Assembly: GCA_949317995.1 (NCBI GenBank)
Contig: OX439051.1
Span: forward strand, 36,831,250 to 36,895,249
Direction of reading: 5' to 3'
Length of the DNA stretch: 64,000 nucleotides
From: Acholoe squamosa
Lineage: Eukaryota; Annelida; Polychaeta; Phyllodocida; Polynoidae
Position numbers and translations under genes: made by a program
The notes under the pieces: generated by a model
Database searches by the model: none
Told to the model about the DNA's origin: nothing
What the model saw: only the letters and a program-made list of their open reading frames with translations
In this document: positions 1 to 11,744 of the stretch, one piece after another
Numbering within the stretch: the first letter of the stretch is position 1
Layout: every line of letters starts with the position of its first letter

Positions 1-568
1 GTGAATAAATGTAGGCCTTAGCCAGGATCAAAAGAGTAATGAAATGACTAAAAATGTGTTTTCTACATATGAGAAGAAATTGAGTTGTAGTATCTACTGC
101 TAAGAGAAATTGTGAGAAACTTTGAAATACAGACACATCCTTGAACTTAAAGACATTATACTGGATGATCAATTGGCATACTACTTCAGAATAGACTGTG
201 AGACATTATATGAGCCAAAAGAGTTGTTCCCCTCTACATCAAACCTCTGCCAGTTTAATTACAAAACGTAGGGCTAGCGAGGTTATATATTGACTCCCAC
301 TGATCGCAGGGCAGGAGACTAATGCCTTATCTAAAGGAAGGTATGGCAGAAAATAATGGGGATTATTGCTTTAAAGCGCACAGTTGTCATACTGGCTGTT
401 TACACAGCTGCCATGCCTCATCTTATATGTGTTTAAGTATAGGTGAGAGAGAAAGATTATTATGAATACTGGGGGAGACTTGTCAACCTTTCATTCAGAG
501 CTGTGGTAAGCACAAGTTTAACCTATTTGATGGTGTCTTATAATGTGTAAGTATCAATATATTATAGG
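1..568. other. Gene-free stretch
   Basis: AT-rich sequence with no convincing open frame, RNA gene or repeat recognised on either strand. Confidence 0.5.
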
Positions 569-675
569 GGTTATTCCACTGCTGTCGGTCAGCCAAATTT
601 TGGATTATGCAAAAGTATAGAAAAAATCGATCGGATCAGCAAAAATTCGGCTGACCGATGGCAGTGGAATACCTG
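569..675. repeat. Short palindromic foldback element (MITE-like), copy 1
   Basis: The left arm (ATTCCACTGCTGTCGGTCAG, from about 572) is matched in reverse complement by the right arm ending near 671, with a centre of about 40 bases. The arms also share a run of A/T just inside. An element of the same design, with arms related to CCACTGCCGTTGGTTGG, lies at 19464-19563, so this is a dispersed family and not a chance hairpin. It is too short to code for anything; mobilisation by another element's transposase is inferred. Confidence 0.65.
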
Positions 676-1197
676 CTTAATCCTAGCATGGTGTTAAGAA
701 GCTACAAATAGGTGTTTAATTAATAGTGTACCCCTGTATGTTGCTTCAGAACACCAGTCATCATAAAAGACTAGAATGTAATTCGAACTGCTGGACAACT
801 GGATTATGTAGATAACAAGCTTGGTGAGTGTACAGAAACGTGTTGGTGATTGCCATGGACCCATACGACTTGAAAGCTGGTCCTTCCCAATGGCCGAATA
901 ACTCAAAGTGTGCAGTCACTCTCCTTTTTCTCATAGACCTGATGTAAAATTGAATACAACAAACATAATATGGTAGACAATAACATTAAACATTTGACGA
1001 AACTGACCAGCAATTTAGTTTACAGCAAGGTATTTTTAAATAGTCTAAGATAGGCCCATATCAAAGGGAATCTTGACAAAAAACACTGGCTGAGAGTTCG
1101 GGTGACTGTATCTAAGGCTTATTCATCCATTTTGATTGTCTTCACTAATTTCTTTCAGGAATATCGAAGGACTCACCAGAGCTGCATAAATCCATCC
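676..1197. other. Gene-free stretch
   Basis: No gene recognised. A 70-residue open frame overlapping the left side has no family features and is treated as chance. Confidence 0.45.
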
Positions 1198-1271
1198 TGG
1201 TGATCAATGGGCGTGGAACTTTCTGGATGATAATAATCATCATCCAGAAAGTTCCATGCCCTTGATCGCCA
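1198..1271. repeat. Near-perfect hairpin, about 74 bases
   Basis: Two arms of about 34 bases containing GGAACTTTCTGGATGAT and its reverse complement face each other across a loop of about seven A/T-rich bases. The arms differ by two substitutions and one single-base gap, so they are recently formed or maintained. It could be a snap-back MITE or a transcript hairpin. No other copy was seen in the window. Confidence 0.7.
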
Positions 1272-2952
1272 TAATATTATCATAAAGGTCGGAGTGAATT
1301 TCCCTTTCCTTTTTTACAGTCTGTAATTTTTATAGAGGGAACCTCACTGACTGTTCAAAAGAACTTGATTTAATCGTTCAGAGATGTCAAATAAATTAAA
1401 TACTGTACTGTATCTGATGACGATGCCTATTTAGTGAAATATTGAACAGTGTGATTTTACATGCACTGCTAAGCCTAGCATACACTCTAAAAAAATGTCG
1501 TCAAAATAACTCGCCCCAAGGTTGCCAGAGATCCGATGTTATTTTTACAGAGAAGTTGTTATTTTCAAAGAGATTTCTTGTACCACCAAACTGCCACCTG
1601 GGGTTTCTTGTAAAAACTACAGTGGCACACTACTTTACAATTAAGGTTGTTCAGTGTTCAGTTTTACTAGGATCTCTGGTACATTCAACAGTAATTTTGG
1701 AGAATGCTGCTAGAGGGGACTATACTATGCTATCAAGCTATCAATTGTCAATCCCAATGACTTATATTTGATTCCAATTTTCCAAACAAAATAATCAATG
1801 TAATCAATATTTCTGCACATTTCCGCTTTCGTGGATTACATTTTTGACCATGATTAGCCGTTCCTCAAGCCAGTACAAACAGAGATAATGGTCGGATCTA
1901 AAACATTTTGACAGGAGTTGTGCCTTGAAAACCTAGGCTTCAGTCCACAGGAGCAAAGCTACTTCATTCGCTTTCAGGTAATTATGTTCTTTAATCATTG
2001 TAATTGCACATTTTAATGAGTGAAAGAGTGTCACAAAGTATTACTTGTGGTATAGAAAATGAGACCCTTTCCTTTAAGGTATGACCTTATAAGGTGATGC
2101 CTAACAAGAAAAAGAAGGGGTTATTAAATTTATTACCATAACCTCTTGGATCCAATAAGCACCTCAATTATTCTAATTGCAATACTTGGGAATCTGAAAG
2201 CAGAAAATGTTTTACTTAGTCACATCTTAACAGATCTATTTGGATCAGGCCTCATCATCTCATTGGCGTACTCTGAGAATATTGTGTGTGTTGGGGGGAT
2301 CAAGATAGAAATCTAGCTACAATAGCATGTCTTTTGGCAACTATTATTTTTATAACGATGTTATCCTTTGCTGAAATTCTGTATTATTTTCTGACCATGA
2401 GCTGGTATTTTAATTATTAAGTGCAATGATAAATATCAATCACTTGTGTTTACTAATAGTACAAATGTGTACAGATTTGTTATCATTGTTGTATACCATT
2501 GTTACCATTTAACAAAAGGAGAGGTATATCAACTTAAATGTCCAGGTTCAATCAGCAGATTCAAGGAAAGCAACCTTTACTAAAAGGTCTTATGGAGTTT
2601 TAAAGCCATTAAATATTTGATTCAAGTAAATAAAATCAGATTTGACAAGACTTCTACTTCACTTAGAATAGCCTCACACTTGGTTTGTAAAAAAAAGGAT
2701 GTATGACGTGGACGAAGGGAAATTTTAATTCACTGACTTTACAGCTTGATGATAAAACTCATCTCTGGTAGTTGGGCCTACTGATGCATGCCTTCCACCT
2801 TAGTCAGTATTCTAGCTTTTAATGTGATTTCTTTGCCAGTTGTTCAGATGAAATATTTATTCTCTTAAGTGAAACGCTGATTTCTTTTATACTTGGTGAA
2901 AAAGGCCATGCTACAGATTGGTTGGTATGGACATTAAACTGTTTTGTTTCAG
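1272..2952. other. Gene-free stretch
   Basis: No gene can be supported. An open frame of 109 codons (1442-1771) and a short hydrophobic reading near 2150-2290 were inspected; neither shows a recognisable domain or splice borders, and both are left uncalled. Confidence 0.4.
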
Positions 2953-4070
2953 TGGTCTCGATGTGGCTTGTATTGCTTCATCTTATACCGCCTGCTGGTA
3001 GCTGGTTACTTTGTCCTCTGGTTGGTGTGGACCTGTGTCAAGGAGGCAGTTATTTACACTGCAAAACTGGTGTTTAGATCCTAAACACAATTCTAGACAT
3101 TATTCTTGCAATGTTTTTTTGTAATCACATTAATTTCCTTAACATGTTTAGCGAAACCATGTGTTTAGCTGAAGTATTTAAAGATCTAGGTGTTTAGGTT
3201 TAAAATGTGTGTATAGATATCTATAAAATTTTGTGTTTAGATGTTTATAAATTTCTGTGTTTAGACTTTTAAATGATTTGATGGAAAGTAAGGGTTTGCA
3301 GATATGTATGCATAAAAAACAAAGGAATATCCTTTGTTTGTTTTCTCACTTATTGGGGGACATCAGCAGATATTTTCTCAGAGCAAAGTCTCCAAGGATG
3401 TCATCCACAGTTATATACACATGTATGTACACACTGCATTTGAAAGACAGACTTGAGAAAGTACAACAGCTTGGCAGGTAGGACACTGCTTTATCCATTC
3501 CAAAGTAACATGAAATAGGTATCAGGAATGGAGCTTATTGATTATTTTATGCCAATGACGATGGTGTAAGGTTAATCTAGTCAATATTGTATTGCTGTTT
3601 CTATTCTTATAACCTTCAATAAAATGAAACCATGATGAAGATGGGGTTTGGGGACATTTGTCACAACAGTTGATTATAATTGTGTACAGGTAGACCATTC
3701 AAAGGGAGTGCTGCTACCAAGTGTGGATTTGACATCCAAGTATCTAAACATATTTATGTTGAAATCTAAATGCCTAGTATTTATCTGTTTAAACTCTAAA
3801 TATCTAAACATGTTTAGCTAAAATGTTTATGCAGTTAGAATAAAAGTGTTCGCTTCCTAAATGTGTAGTTGATGAGACACCTAACTGACCTATATGTTTA
3901 GGTTTTAAACAGGTTTAGACTAAACATGTTTAAAATCTAAACAACTTTTTTTGCAGTGTATCACCAGCACATCTTCCTCTACTTTACCACAACAGCCCTA
4001 CACAGAATAATGCTGGCTTTGTCCATATTTTATTACCATGTCATAAGGACACGACCAGGCCAATGCAGGA
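2953..4070 (+). pseudogene. Decayed exon of a multi-pass membrane protein, copy 1, split by a transposon
   Basis: An acceptor-like TTTTGTTTCAG precedes 2953. The frame then reads hydrophobic spans including FILYRLLVAGYFVLWLVWT up to about 3056, is interrupted by a 902-bp TIR element, and resumes at 3959 with HIFLYFTTTALHRIMLALSI and HVIRTRPGQCR, ending before a donor-like GTAATT at 4071. Without the inserted element and one TA of the target duplication the frame is continuous. The pattern of a basic residue, LYRLL, a hydrophobic helix and then IFLYFT recalls the Rolling stone (Rost)/ADTRP family of multi-span proteins, but that is a weak match by eye. A second copy lies at 4436-4658. Other exons of the gene were not found. 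Confidence is good that this is coding-derived and low for the family. Confidence 0.5.
3057..3958. mobile_element. TIR element inserted in the exon (TA target, CACTGCAAAA ends)
   Basis: The 902-bp insert begins CACTGCAAAA and ends TTTTGCAGTG. TA is duplicated at both sides (3055-3056 and 3959-3960). The subterminal sequence is rich in repeated GTTTAGAT / ATCTAAAC words, which extend the inverted repeat imperfectly. TA target duplication is typical of Tc1/mariner-type transposases (established knowledge). No transposase frame is visible, so this is a non-autonomous MITE. It must be younger than the exon it interrupts. Element 32047-32578 has similar ends (CTACTGCAAAAC). Confidence 0.8.
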
Positions 4071-4435
4071 GTAATTGCTCTTTTTCATAGCAGGACCGTA
4101 CGTGTTTATTAGGTTAAAGGAATCTATCCCAGTAACCATACCGAAGCTAGCTGCACCCATCAATTATTTATGCTATCAATGCCGTTATAATATGGTGAAG
4201 TAAGCAGAGGCAAAATAGTTCTGTCAATTAACAGTAGCAGATTTAGATAGAAAGCACATGGGTAAGCACCGTCTATTTTGTCAGTTGTTTATAAATTCCT
4301 TCACTTGTTTTCAGCCAAAAAAGTTGGTGAAAAAATAAAAGTTTCAGCCCCTCCTTTTGGTGGCAGCTCTCCTTTCTATATTCTGGATCCACCGCTGATC
4401 ACTGTACACAACTAACTTTATTTAAATACCTATAG

Positions 4436-4658
4436 TCCAGATCTTGATGTATTGCTTCATCCTATACCGTCTGCTGGCAGATAGTTACTTTGTCCTCTAG
4501 TTGGTGAGGACCTGTATTAAGGAGGCAGATATCTACCAGCTCATCTTCCTCTACTTTTACCAAAGGGGTTGCTATGGTTACAGCCTTACACAGCACAGTG
4601 TCTGCTTTGTCCACATTTTATCACCATGTCATAAGGACACGACCAGGCCGACGCGGAA
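4436..4658 (+). pseudogene. Decayed exon of the same membrane protein, copy 2
   Basis: This copy aligns with 2953-4070 without the inserted element: FILYRLLADSYFVL, then IYQLIFLYF, and the final shared stretch over CATGTCATAAGGACACGACC. An acceptor-like CCTATAG precedes it and a strong donor-like GTAAGT follows at 4659. An in-frame TAG after FVL at about 4499 and a length change near 4560 show that it no longer codes. The two copies lie about 1.4 kb apart in the same orientation, so a local tandem duplication predates insertion of the TIR element into copy 1. Confidence 0.55.
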
Positions 4659-7073
4659 GTAAGTGCTCTTTTTATACTTTTATTACCAATGTAGTGTTAT
4701 AGAGCCGAACCAGATATTTAATTAAAAAGATTCTATTCCAGAAAGTCTTATATAAGCTTGTTGTTTTGTGTATGTAATGCTTAATGTATTGTATTGCCTC
4801 TATGGAACAGACTGCTTGGAAGTTCCAATCTATTCTGTGCTAATTTTGAAGAAAAGACCGAAGCAGCCATCTGCTGGTGCCTGTGTGGTACTGATTCTTA
4901 AAATACACTTGATTCCTGGTATTTGCTTTATTTAGTGAGGTTCTATTTGTGAAGAGGATACGGGCAGATACGGCAAGCTGAACATGTTTCTCTTGTACCA
5001 ATAAAAGCAACAAGATGATATTGGTTTCATGGCTATATTTGCAATATTTCCTCAATTGCTTTATAGAGCAAGATAACCGAGAGTCGCACAAGATTAACAA
5101 TTGGCCCAATATAGTTTGGATTCACCTTGTTTAATGGTTTGCAAAAGAACCTGGGACAGCCAACAAGCAAAGCAACTACCATTTCTTAATGTTTGGTATA
5201 ATATGCTTGTTACTATCTGGATTTCTTCCACATGATGGAAGGCACCATCATTGTGGCAGGTTCAAAAATTAAAATCAGTTATTAAAAGCATTCTTGCTAT
5301 ATTATTTGTGCTCGTTACCTATTGGAATCTATATTCCATGCCAAATTAGATGAATACGATTTCACGAATTGGCAATACATGACAATTGTGTCAGAGTTCA
5401 AGCCTATAGCAAAACAGTTTGAAAGGTTTTTTTCCATTTAATAATCAGTTTGGTAATTAATATAATGGACTAGATCTGATTTTGCATGCATGCGGTTTAG
5501 AAAAAATACCAGCAGCCCTAATCCAAGCGGAACACTAGAATGCTTCAATAGAAGAAAGCTTTGATAGAATATATGATTTTAGACTACACAAAGGAGCTGG
5601 AAATACTGAAAAGGTAACGGTCACAACTAATAGGCCTTACCATGATTCCATATCTCCCATGCCGCCTGGAGAAGATACCAAATTATAGATGGTGCCACCT
5701 AGCTTTAACCACTGAACTGCAGGGGAGAATGCAGTCATGGTTACAGGCCATCCCGGCAGGTGGAACCACTATTCATTCAGACAGAGGGTGATGTGTATTG
5801 GTATAGCTCTCTACAGTGTTTAAACCTATCATGGCATCTCCTCAAGATCAAATAGAATTTGAAAGAACAACAATCTTAAGGATAATCTCCCTCCTCGTAT
5901 GTAAAAAAGATATAAAACCATGATAACGTCTTTCAGTATATTCTATAGAATTAGGCATCTAAGGATATGCAGCCACAGGATCTTGCTATTGACATAAGTA
6001 TTTCTATTGTAATATCTTAGCTTGACTAGGAAGTAACCCTTTAAACTAGACTGAAACACAAAGTCTAACTAATATGGATTTAAATCTGAGGGATGAAGGC
6101 ATTTCTCAGTGATGTTAATCACCAGATTTTATATATGCTTTGTATGGCCCACTCGCACTTTAGAGGACAAGTGGACCCCTGTGGACTATGGAGTTCAGCA
6201 GCATTATTGAGAAATAGCCTACAGGTCTAGAGCAATTTCCATTCACTACTGACATTAGTGTGAGACCTACATGTTTTTTCTTTCTTCAGAACTACTCTAT
6301 GATAGAGAAGGGCAGTTTTGTTGTGATTGATAATCAGACAACAAGTTAGGATAAGTTTCTTTATTTCTATAAGATAATTGAGAGAACAGGAACAATTATG
6401 CATTCATGTATATAATGAAACACTATGAATGAATATCATAGCTCAAGGTTTTCAAACAGGGTACATGTATATTATGTATACGTTTAAATGTTACACGGCT
6501 TATGCAAGGTAATTAGGTTGGACCTTTCTTTCTCATCCTTTACCTAATACCTTTCAATGTTCACACATAACATCTGTTTTACCTCACAAACCACATCGAC
6601 CACCAGTAAATCGTGACGATAACTCGTTAACCACTAAATTGAATTGAAATAGCCCTAAATGTGGGCCTATACTCTCCTATCTCGTCCCAATATCCAAAGA
6701 AATGTCCAAGGTCGGCTCTACTTCTATGGATCTATTATGGTGTTGTAACGTGCAAAACACAAATTCTTTTGACAATATTGACAAAAGAGTACGGCTGATG
6801 GTTTCCATTATTTAACCTGATGCCCCAACTGGTGTCAGTTCAGACCTTACAAGTGCTATTGTAACTGATCTTCAGTGGACAGGTGTTGCAATGGGGTTTC
6901 GCGTGAAGAGCTGATTAATTACTCATTTTCAATGCTTTAAACGACACTAATATCGAAAAGGAATTGACAGTTTAAGCTTTGAAATAAGGCCATTTCGCAA
7001 CTTAATTGTTTGCTTACAACTACTAATTATGGGGCATGTAGGGTGCGGCCTATATTCCCCTTAAAACATGCAT
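4659..7073. other. Gene-free stretch
   Basis: No gene is supported. The reading around 5300-5800 has some protein-like segments (for example near 5530-5650) but carries stops and matches no family I recognise. The remainder is AT-rich with no repeat or RNA noted. Confidence 0.35.
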
Positions 7074-7523
7074 CTACAGAATGGTAACCACCACGCCAGT
7101 ATCCCACCATTTTAGTACTAGAATATTCATAGAAATGTCATCAACATTTTTCTTCATCAGACAGGTAGGCAGTTTCAGTGCAACAGTATCCTGCGGTGAT
7201 TGTGCTGCACTCTGGAGTAGAGTTTTGTCAAACATCTCACAGCATATGGTGCAGTGGAAACCCCATGTGGCGTCTAAGTTTCCAGGTGTGCATGTGATGG
7301 CATTGGCCAATACTGGAACTTGAAAGGTAGACCTCTTCACCTTAAAGGTGATAACCCTACTGACTGAGTGGTTGATTCCCTTCAATGCAGCCACGCTGAA
7401 TTGACCAAAGAGAGCTGCATGCATGCTCCATGAAGCCTTATGTTTAGGGTTGATAAACGTTAATGCACCTCTATATCTGATGCGATTTAAAAAGGTGTTG
7501 ATATAAAATGATATCCATGACAC
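7074..7523 (-). CDS. Uncharacterised open frame, 149 codons, possibly part of a gene or chance
   Basis: An uninterrupted minus-strand frame of 149 codons is unusually long for this AT-rich stretch. It has mixed composition, a cluster of Cys/His (TCTPG then GFHCTICC), and no signal peptide, membrane span or recognised domain. The opposite strand is open for 80 codons over the same bases. No clear acceptor or donor marks an exon. It lies downstream of the receptor gene on the same strand. It could be an exon of an unknown gene, a remnant of a transposon protein, or chance; I do not assign a function. Confidence 0.2.
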   Translation of the reverse strand: MSWISFYINTFLNRIRYRGALTFINPKHKASWSMHAALFGQFSVAALKGINHSVSRVITFKVKRSTFQVPVLANAITCTPGNLDATWGFHCTICCEMFDKTLLQSAAQSPQDTVALKLPTCLMKKNVDDISMNILVLKWWDTGVVVTIL

Positions 7524-8606
7524 TCGCAGACATCAAGACCAAGGGGGGGGGGCTTTGCAGTATATATCGTTATTACAATGATTCATGAAGAAATCTTAAT
7601 TGTTAAAAGTTTATCTATTGATATACAGTTTATCCTAGTCCATAATTTAAATCTTAATGTCTAAAACATTATCCATTGATATATTCATATTAGTCCATAA
7701 ATTGTAGGCGTAATATACGATTTAATGCAACTTTCAATGTAGTTGCTATTTCAATCAGAAATGATACTATGCTTTTTACCTTCTTACATTCAGACATTTA
7801 TATACTTTCCTTCACAGTGCACAACATAGAATCTTGCTGAGCATCATTAAAAGTTGAACATATTCACCACACACACTACATATATGAATACAAATGTAAC
7901 TGGTCCATCCAATGAATTATTATGTACATCTCATAATTACATACATCTACATGGTATTCATCTGAAATCCAAAATAGTTAATAATACTTCTCTCGAAAAC
8001 ACGATCCATCTAAGTCTACCTTCCTTTGGCAACCTTTGGAGCGTTAGTGTAATCCCTAAGGTGTCCATCAAGATAACAAGTACATGTACAAGTTTGAAAA
8101 TATAAAAGAAAACCCGCAATATTATATTGCATGGAGTGGTATAAATGGCAGAGACCAATTCTAAAAGCAGCATCTAATAATTGATCTATGCAAACCATTT
8201 CTTTTGATACACTGTTTTTATTCAATATTTTCATTCTTCTTGACCAAGGATTAAGTGATTACACTATACTTAATATTGTCTTGAATCAGTCTGTCATAGC
8301 ATTCATCGGTCACAGTTGTGTTGGAACATATACATGTTCATCATTGTATGTATACATATAACACTGTTACATAAGACTTTTCCTCTTAACAACCACCCAT
8401 TTTGTTTTAAACAAAAAGTCAATGACCTATAACACAACTTAGGGACATAATGGTAATTCAATCGATTTTAATATTTACACTATTTCTGAATGAGTTTTCA
8501 TTATAGCTGAATCCTTAAAGCCATTGGATAGGATGGATTACAACAACAAGACCTATATATTATGCAGATAACTGACTCAAGCGATATCCTTGTATATCCG
8601 CTCCTT
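7524..8606 (-). other. Gene-free stretch; likely includes the receptor 3' UTR
   Basis: This stretch lies immediately downstream of the receptor stop codon (8607-8609, minus strand). A poly(A)-signal-like AATAAA on the minus strand occurs near 8217-8222, so part of it may be the 3' untranslated region. A run of nine or more G bases lies near 7543-7551. No coding frame is supported. Confidence 0.35.
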
Positions 8607-8913
8607 CTATACTGCAGTGATGAGATCATCGCTGTCATTGGGGGACTCATTTGTGCCATATGGCAAGCCATCATTTCTTTTGGAGTGTTTTAACAGGATT
8701 TCCTGCTCCTTATCATTCAATGTCTGTTTAACATAGGGAGAGCCTGAGTGTCTCCGGCTGCCTCCAGTCTGTCGGACGCTTCGACGCTCTGTCTCCGCCA
8801 TTGAGGAATACTCTGTCATGGAGGCATTGAATTGTCGCCCTCGGGGTTGGTACGTGGTGTCTACACAACAGCAGCAGAAATGACGGACAAGCCAATGGCA
8901 CAGCGGTACCTGC
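8607..8913 (-). CDS. Neuropeptide GPCR, last coding exon (C-terminal tail)
   Basis: The exon opens after an acceptor-like TTCATAATTCCAG. It supplies the third base of the Arg codon started in exon 13324-13504, so the reading continues NW-R-QVPLCHWLVRHFCCCC and ends at a stop after DDLITAV, about 101 residues in all. The segment after TM7 has the helix-8 pattern of CCAP receptors, in which an aromatic/basic stretch precedes a Cys cluster; the four adjacent Cys are likely palmitoylated (inference). The rest is a hydrophilic tail rich in Ser, Thr and Arg (for example ETERRSVRQTGGSRRHSGS), a plausible target for GRK/arrestin. The long intron before it (8914-13323) carries two copies of a TIR element. 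Confidence 0.75.
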
Positions 8914-9641
8914 CTGGAATTATGAAAGAAAGAGTGCATTGTAGTACTGACATCTGGAAAAAAATATTGATAACAGTCACAGACCTTCAAAAAATTCTTC
9001 TGTAAAGATCTAAGATCCTATAAATAATTTTAAAGAATGTTTTAAAGTGCTAGAACAAACTATTGATTAAATTAATGGTTCTACTGCTGGATCATAAGCC
9101 CCTTATGGGAATGCACCAGCCCTGAACATTCAGCGTGGTGCTTCAAAAATGTAGCATTTCTAAGTTGCAAACCATTGCTGGATTCATAGGTTATGATATC
9201 AAATAAAGTTTTTGACATAAGTCGTTTTTGGTTTCAATTTGTATGCAACAAAAATTTATGAATCAGGGACAAACATTACCCTAATAGATTATACAGTATG
9301 TTACTTAGGCATGCATGGTTAATTTTGCAATTAGGAAACACTATGCAACTGCTTTTTATTTCCATAGCAGAGGTACTTGCGTAGCCAAATATAGCACTGG
9401 TGGATATAAATGGGGGGGGGTGAGGGGTGGGGGCACATCCTGTTTTTTTTTGTCCGTACTTTAGAACTTGATTTCTGCATTGGATGCCAAATTCTTTTCA
9501 AAAAAAGGGCATGCGGCCCCTCCGTATGGGGCGTGCCACCTCCTTTTCTGAATCATTGGCTGACCACTGTATAATGCTCAATTATTTCAAGACTCTGCTT
9601 AGAATGGTATCAATGCTAGCACAGACTAAACACTGATTACA
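8914..9641 (-). other. Receptor last intron, distal part
   Basis: Intron sequence of the receptor gene upstream of its last exon. It contains a poly-G run near 9412-9420 and no other recognised feature. Confidence 0.5.
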
Positions 9642-10460
9642 GGATCGTGTTTCAATAGTTTCCACAACTAGACACCCTCACATTATAGTGGGAGGTGTAA
9701 GAAATGACTCCATACCAGTGACTACATAGTGAGCTCCAGTAGAGGCCTCAAAATAGCAGCTGCTATTTATTCAACTACTGGCTCAATACACACCACTATG
9801 AAGTCATAGCACCCAGTCGTAGGGGCCACTATTGGCTACATAGTGACCAGTCATACCTCCTTCATGGTCTAGTATGCACTCCTGTGTTCAAATGAGCATA
9901 GGTCTGCAGTAACTACTGTAATGTCTCATATAGGAGCCAGGCCTTGAATAGCAGCCTCCCTTGAATAGGTACTGGGCTAGGAGGGCTGTCAAATCAATAG
10001 GGGTCAGGCCTTGAATAGGGGCCTGGTGGGGCCAGTTTTAGGTGGTCTTAGGAAGACAATCAAGAACCCCCATCCCAAATGATGTATAATTGTTCTAGAT
10101 AGTTCCCTTTTAAATCACATATGATAGATCTATATCTAGTGACCTAATTGTATCTAAAACAATGTATGCTCTGTTATTCTTTCTTGATAAAGAGCCCAGA
10201 TTGGGTACATTTGAGCAAAGGAGTGCAGAGGGTAGCAGCTAAGGCTACCCACTAATTATTCACATGGAGGGTTGTCATACAGGATCCCTTATTGAGTCAC
10301 TGCTGTGGTGGCTATTTAGCCAGCAGGCAGTACGATCACCCAGTAATGTAGCTAGCTATTTACTCACCAAGGCCAAAATCCTAAAATCACCTGCTAAGAT
10401 TTGACCCATCTCCAGTCGTAGCTGGCTGAACCTGTCGTGGAAACTATTGAAACACCATCC
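9642..10460. mobile_element. TIR element, copy 1 (GGATCGTGTTTCAATAG ends)
   Basis: The left end GGATCGTGTTTCAATAGTTT is matched in inverted orientation by the right end closing at 10460, with one mismatch in the first 17 bases. The inside includes the word pair CATAGTGAGCTCCAGTA / GTCATAGCACCCAGTCG and AAAGAGCCCAGATTGGG. These sequences recur in copy 2 (10754-11744), which shows a defined repeat family. There is no transposase frame. The target duplication could not be fixed. It sits in the last intron of the receptor. Confidence 0.65.
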
Positions 10461-10753
10461 AGGTAAAGTGTGTATGGAATGCATGCAAACTATTCTTGGA
10501 TACAAAGCAAATGAAACAGATGCCTATCACAACTCTAAGTGGCTATTATAAGTTGCTCTATCTCAATATGTGTCTATGTGAGTTCACAGTACTACTTAAA
10601 ATGTAACATAAGAAAATGCCAAAGAATGTAAAATATTAATTCTGTTTTGAAATGAAGTTTCCCTTCCTTCCTTTGTGTGCATTTCTAGCACTGAAACTAA
10701 TCAGGCTGTTGTAACTAATCAGGCATACTGAGGAGAAAGATCAGCTATTATCT

Positions 10754-11744
10754 GGATCGTGTTTCAATATTTTCCACGACAGGATGGCCTCAAATCGTAG
10801 TGAGAGGTATAAGAAATGACTCCATACCAGTGACTACATAGTGAGCTACAGTACAGGCCTCAAAATAGCAGCTGCTATTTATTCAACTTCTGACTCAATA
10901 CACACCACTATGAAGTCATAGCACCCAGTCCTAGGAGCCACTATTGGCTACATAGTGACCAGTAATACCTGCTTCATGGTCTAGTGTGCACTCCTGTGTT
11001 CAAATGAGTACCCTTGCTGCAGTAAGGGTCAAGTGATTTATTGCCAGGTGGGGGGGGGGTTGTTAAATATAGCGGGGTCATTTTGAAAAAGACTTCCTTG
11101 ACAGGGGGGACAAACCCCAATAAACCTTCACATTGCGGAAGGGGTCAAAACTAAATTATGGGCAATTCAAATACCCATCGCACCACATCATTCCACATGT
11201 ATATATTTGATTTTTCTTCTTTTTTTTTTTGGGGGGGGGGATTTTGCAAAATCAGTTCTTAGGGGAGGGGGGCTTTAAAAGAAAATGTGCAAAATCAATG
11301 CACATGCTAGATAAAAAATCCATAGATGTTATCATCCACCAATATCTCAGAGGATGATTGAGGCCAGGGATGTAATAATGAAAGACTCCTCGACCTCTGT
11401 GAGTGGCCTGTGTTCAAGACCTTTTTGGATCATTAGTCTATATAGAGAGAATATTTATATGATTACAAAGCAAAGAGCACAGATTGGCTACATTTTAGCA
11501 AAGGAGTGCATAGGGCAGCAGCTAAGACTAGCCACTAATTATTCACACAGAGTGCTATCATACAAGCACCCCTTATTGAGTCACTGCTCTTGTGGCTATT
11601 TAGCCAGTAGGCAGTACAATCACCCAGTAATGTAGCCAGCTATTTAGTTACTATGGCCAAAATCCTAAGATCAGCTGGTAAGATTTGGCCCATCTCCAGT
11701 CATAGCTGGTTGAACCTGTCGTAAAATCTATTGAAACAAGCTCC
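10754..11744. mobile_element. TIR element, copy 2
   Basis: Same family and orientation as 9642-10460: the left 250 bases (from GGATCGTGTTTCAATATTTT) and the right 270 bases (ending near GAAACAAGCTCC) align with copy 1. The middles differ, and copy 2 holds poly-G and poly-T runs near 11048-11240. Two same-oriented copies 294 bases apart suggest a local duplication or insertion into a preferred site. Copy 2's right TIR has diverged more than that of copy 1. Confidence 0.65.

Noticed and set aside
1442-1771. Plus-strand frame of 109 codons
   Set aside because: No domain, no splice borders, composition like the surrounding AT-rich DNA; chance is more likely.
5300-5800. Protein-like readings with short open stretches
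   Set aside because: They contain stops in every frame and no family could be recognised; I compared them by eye with small respiratory-complex subunits without a match.
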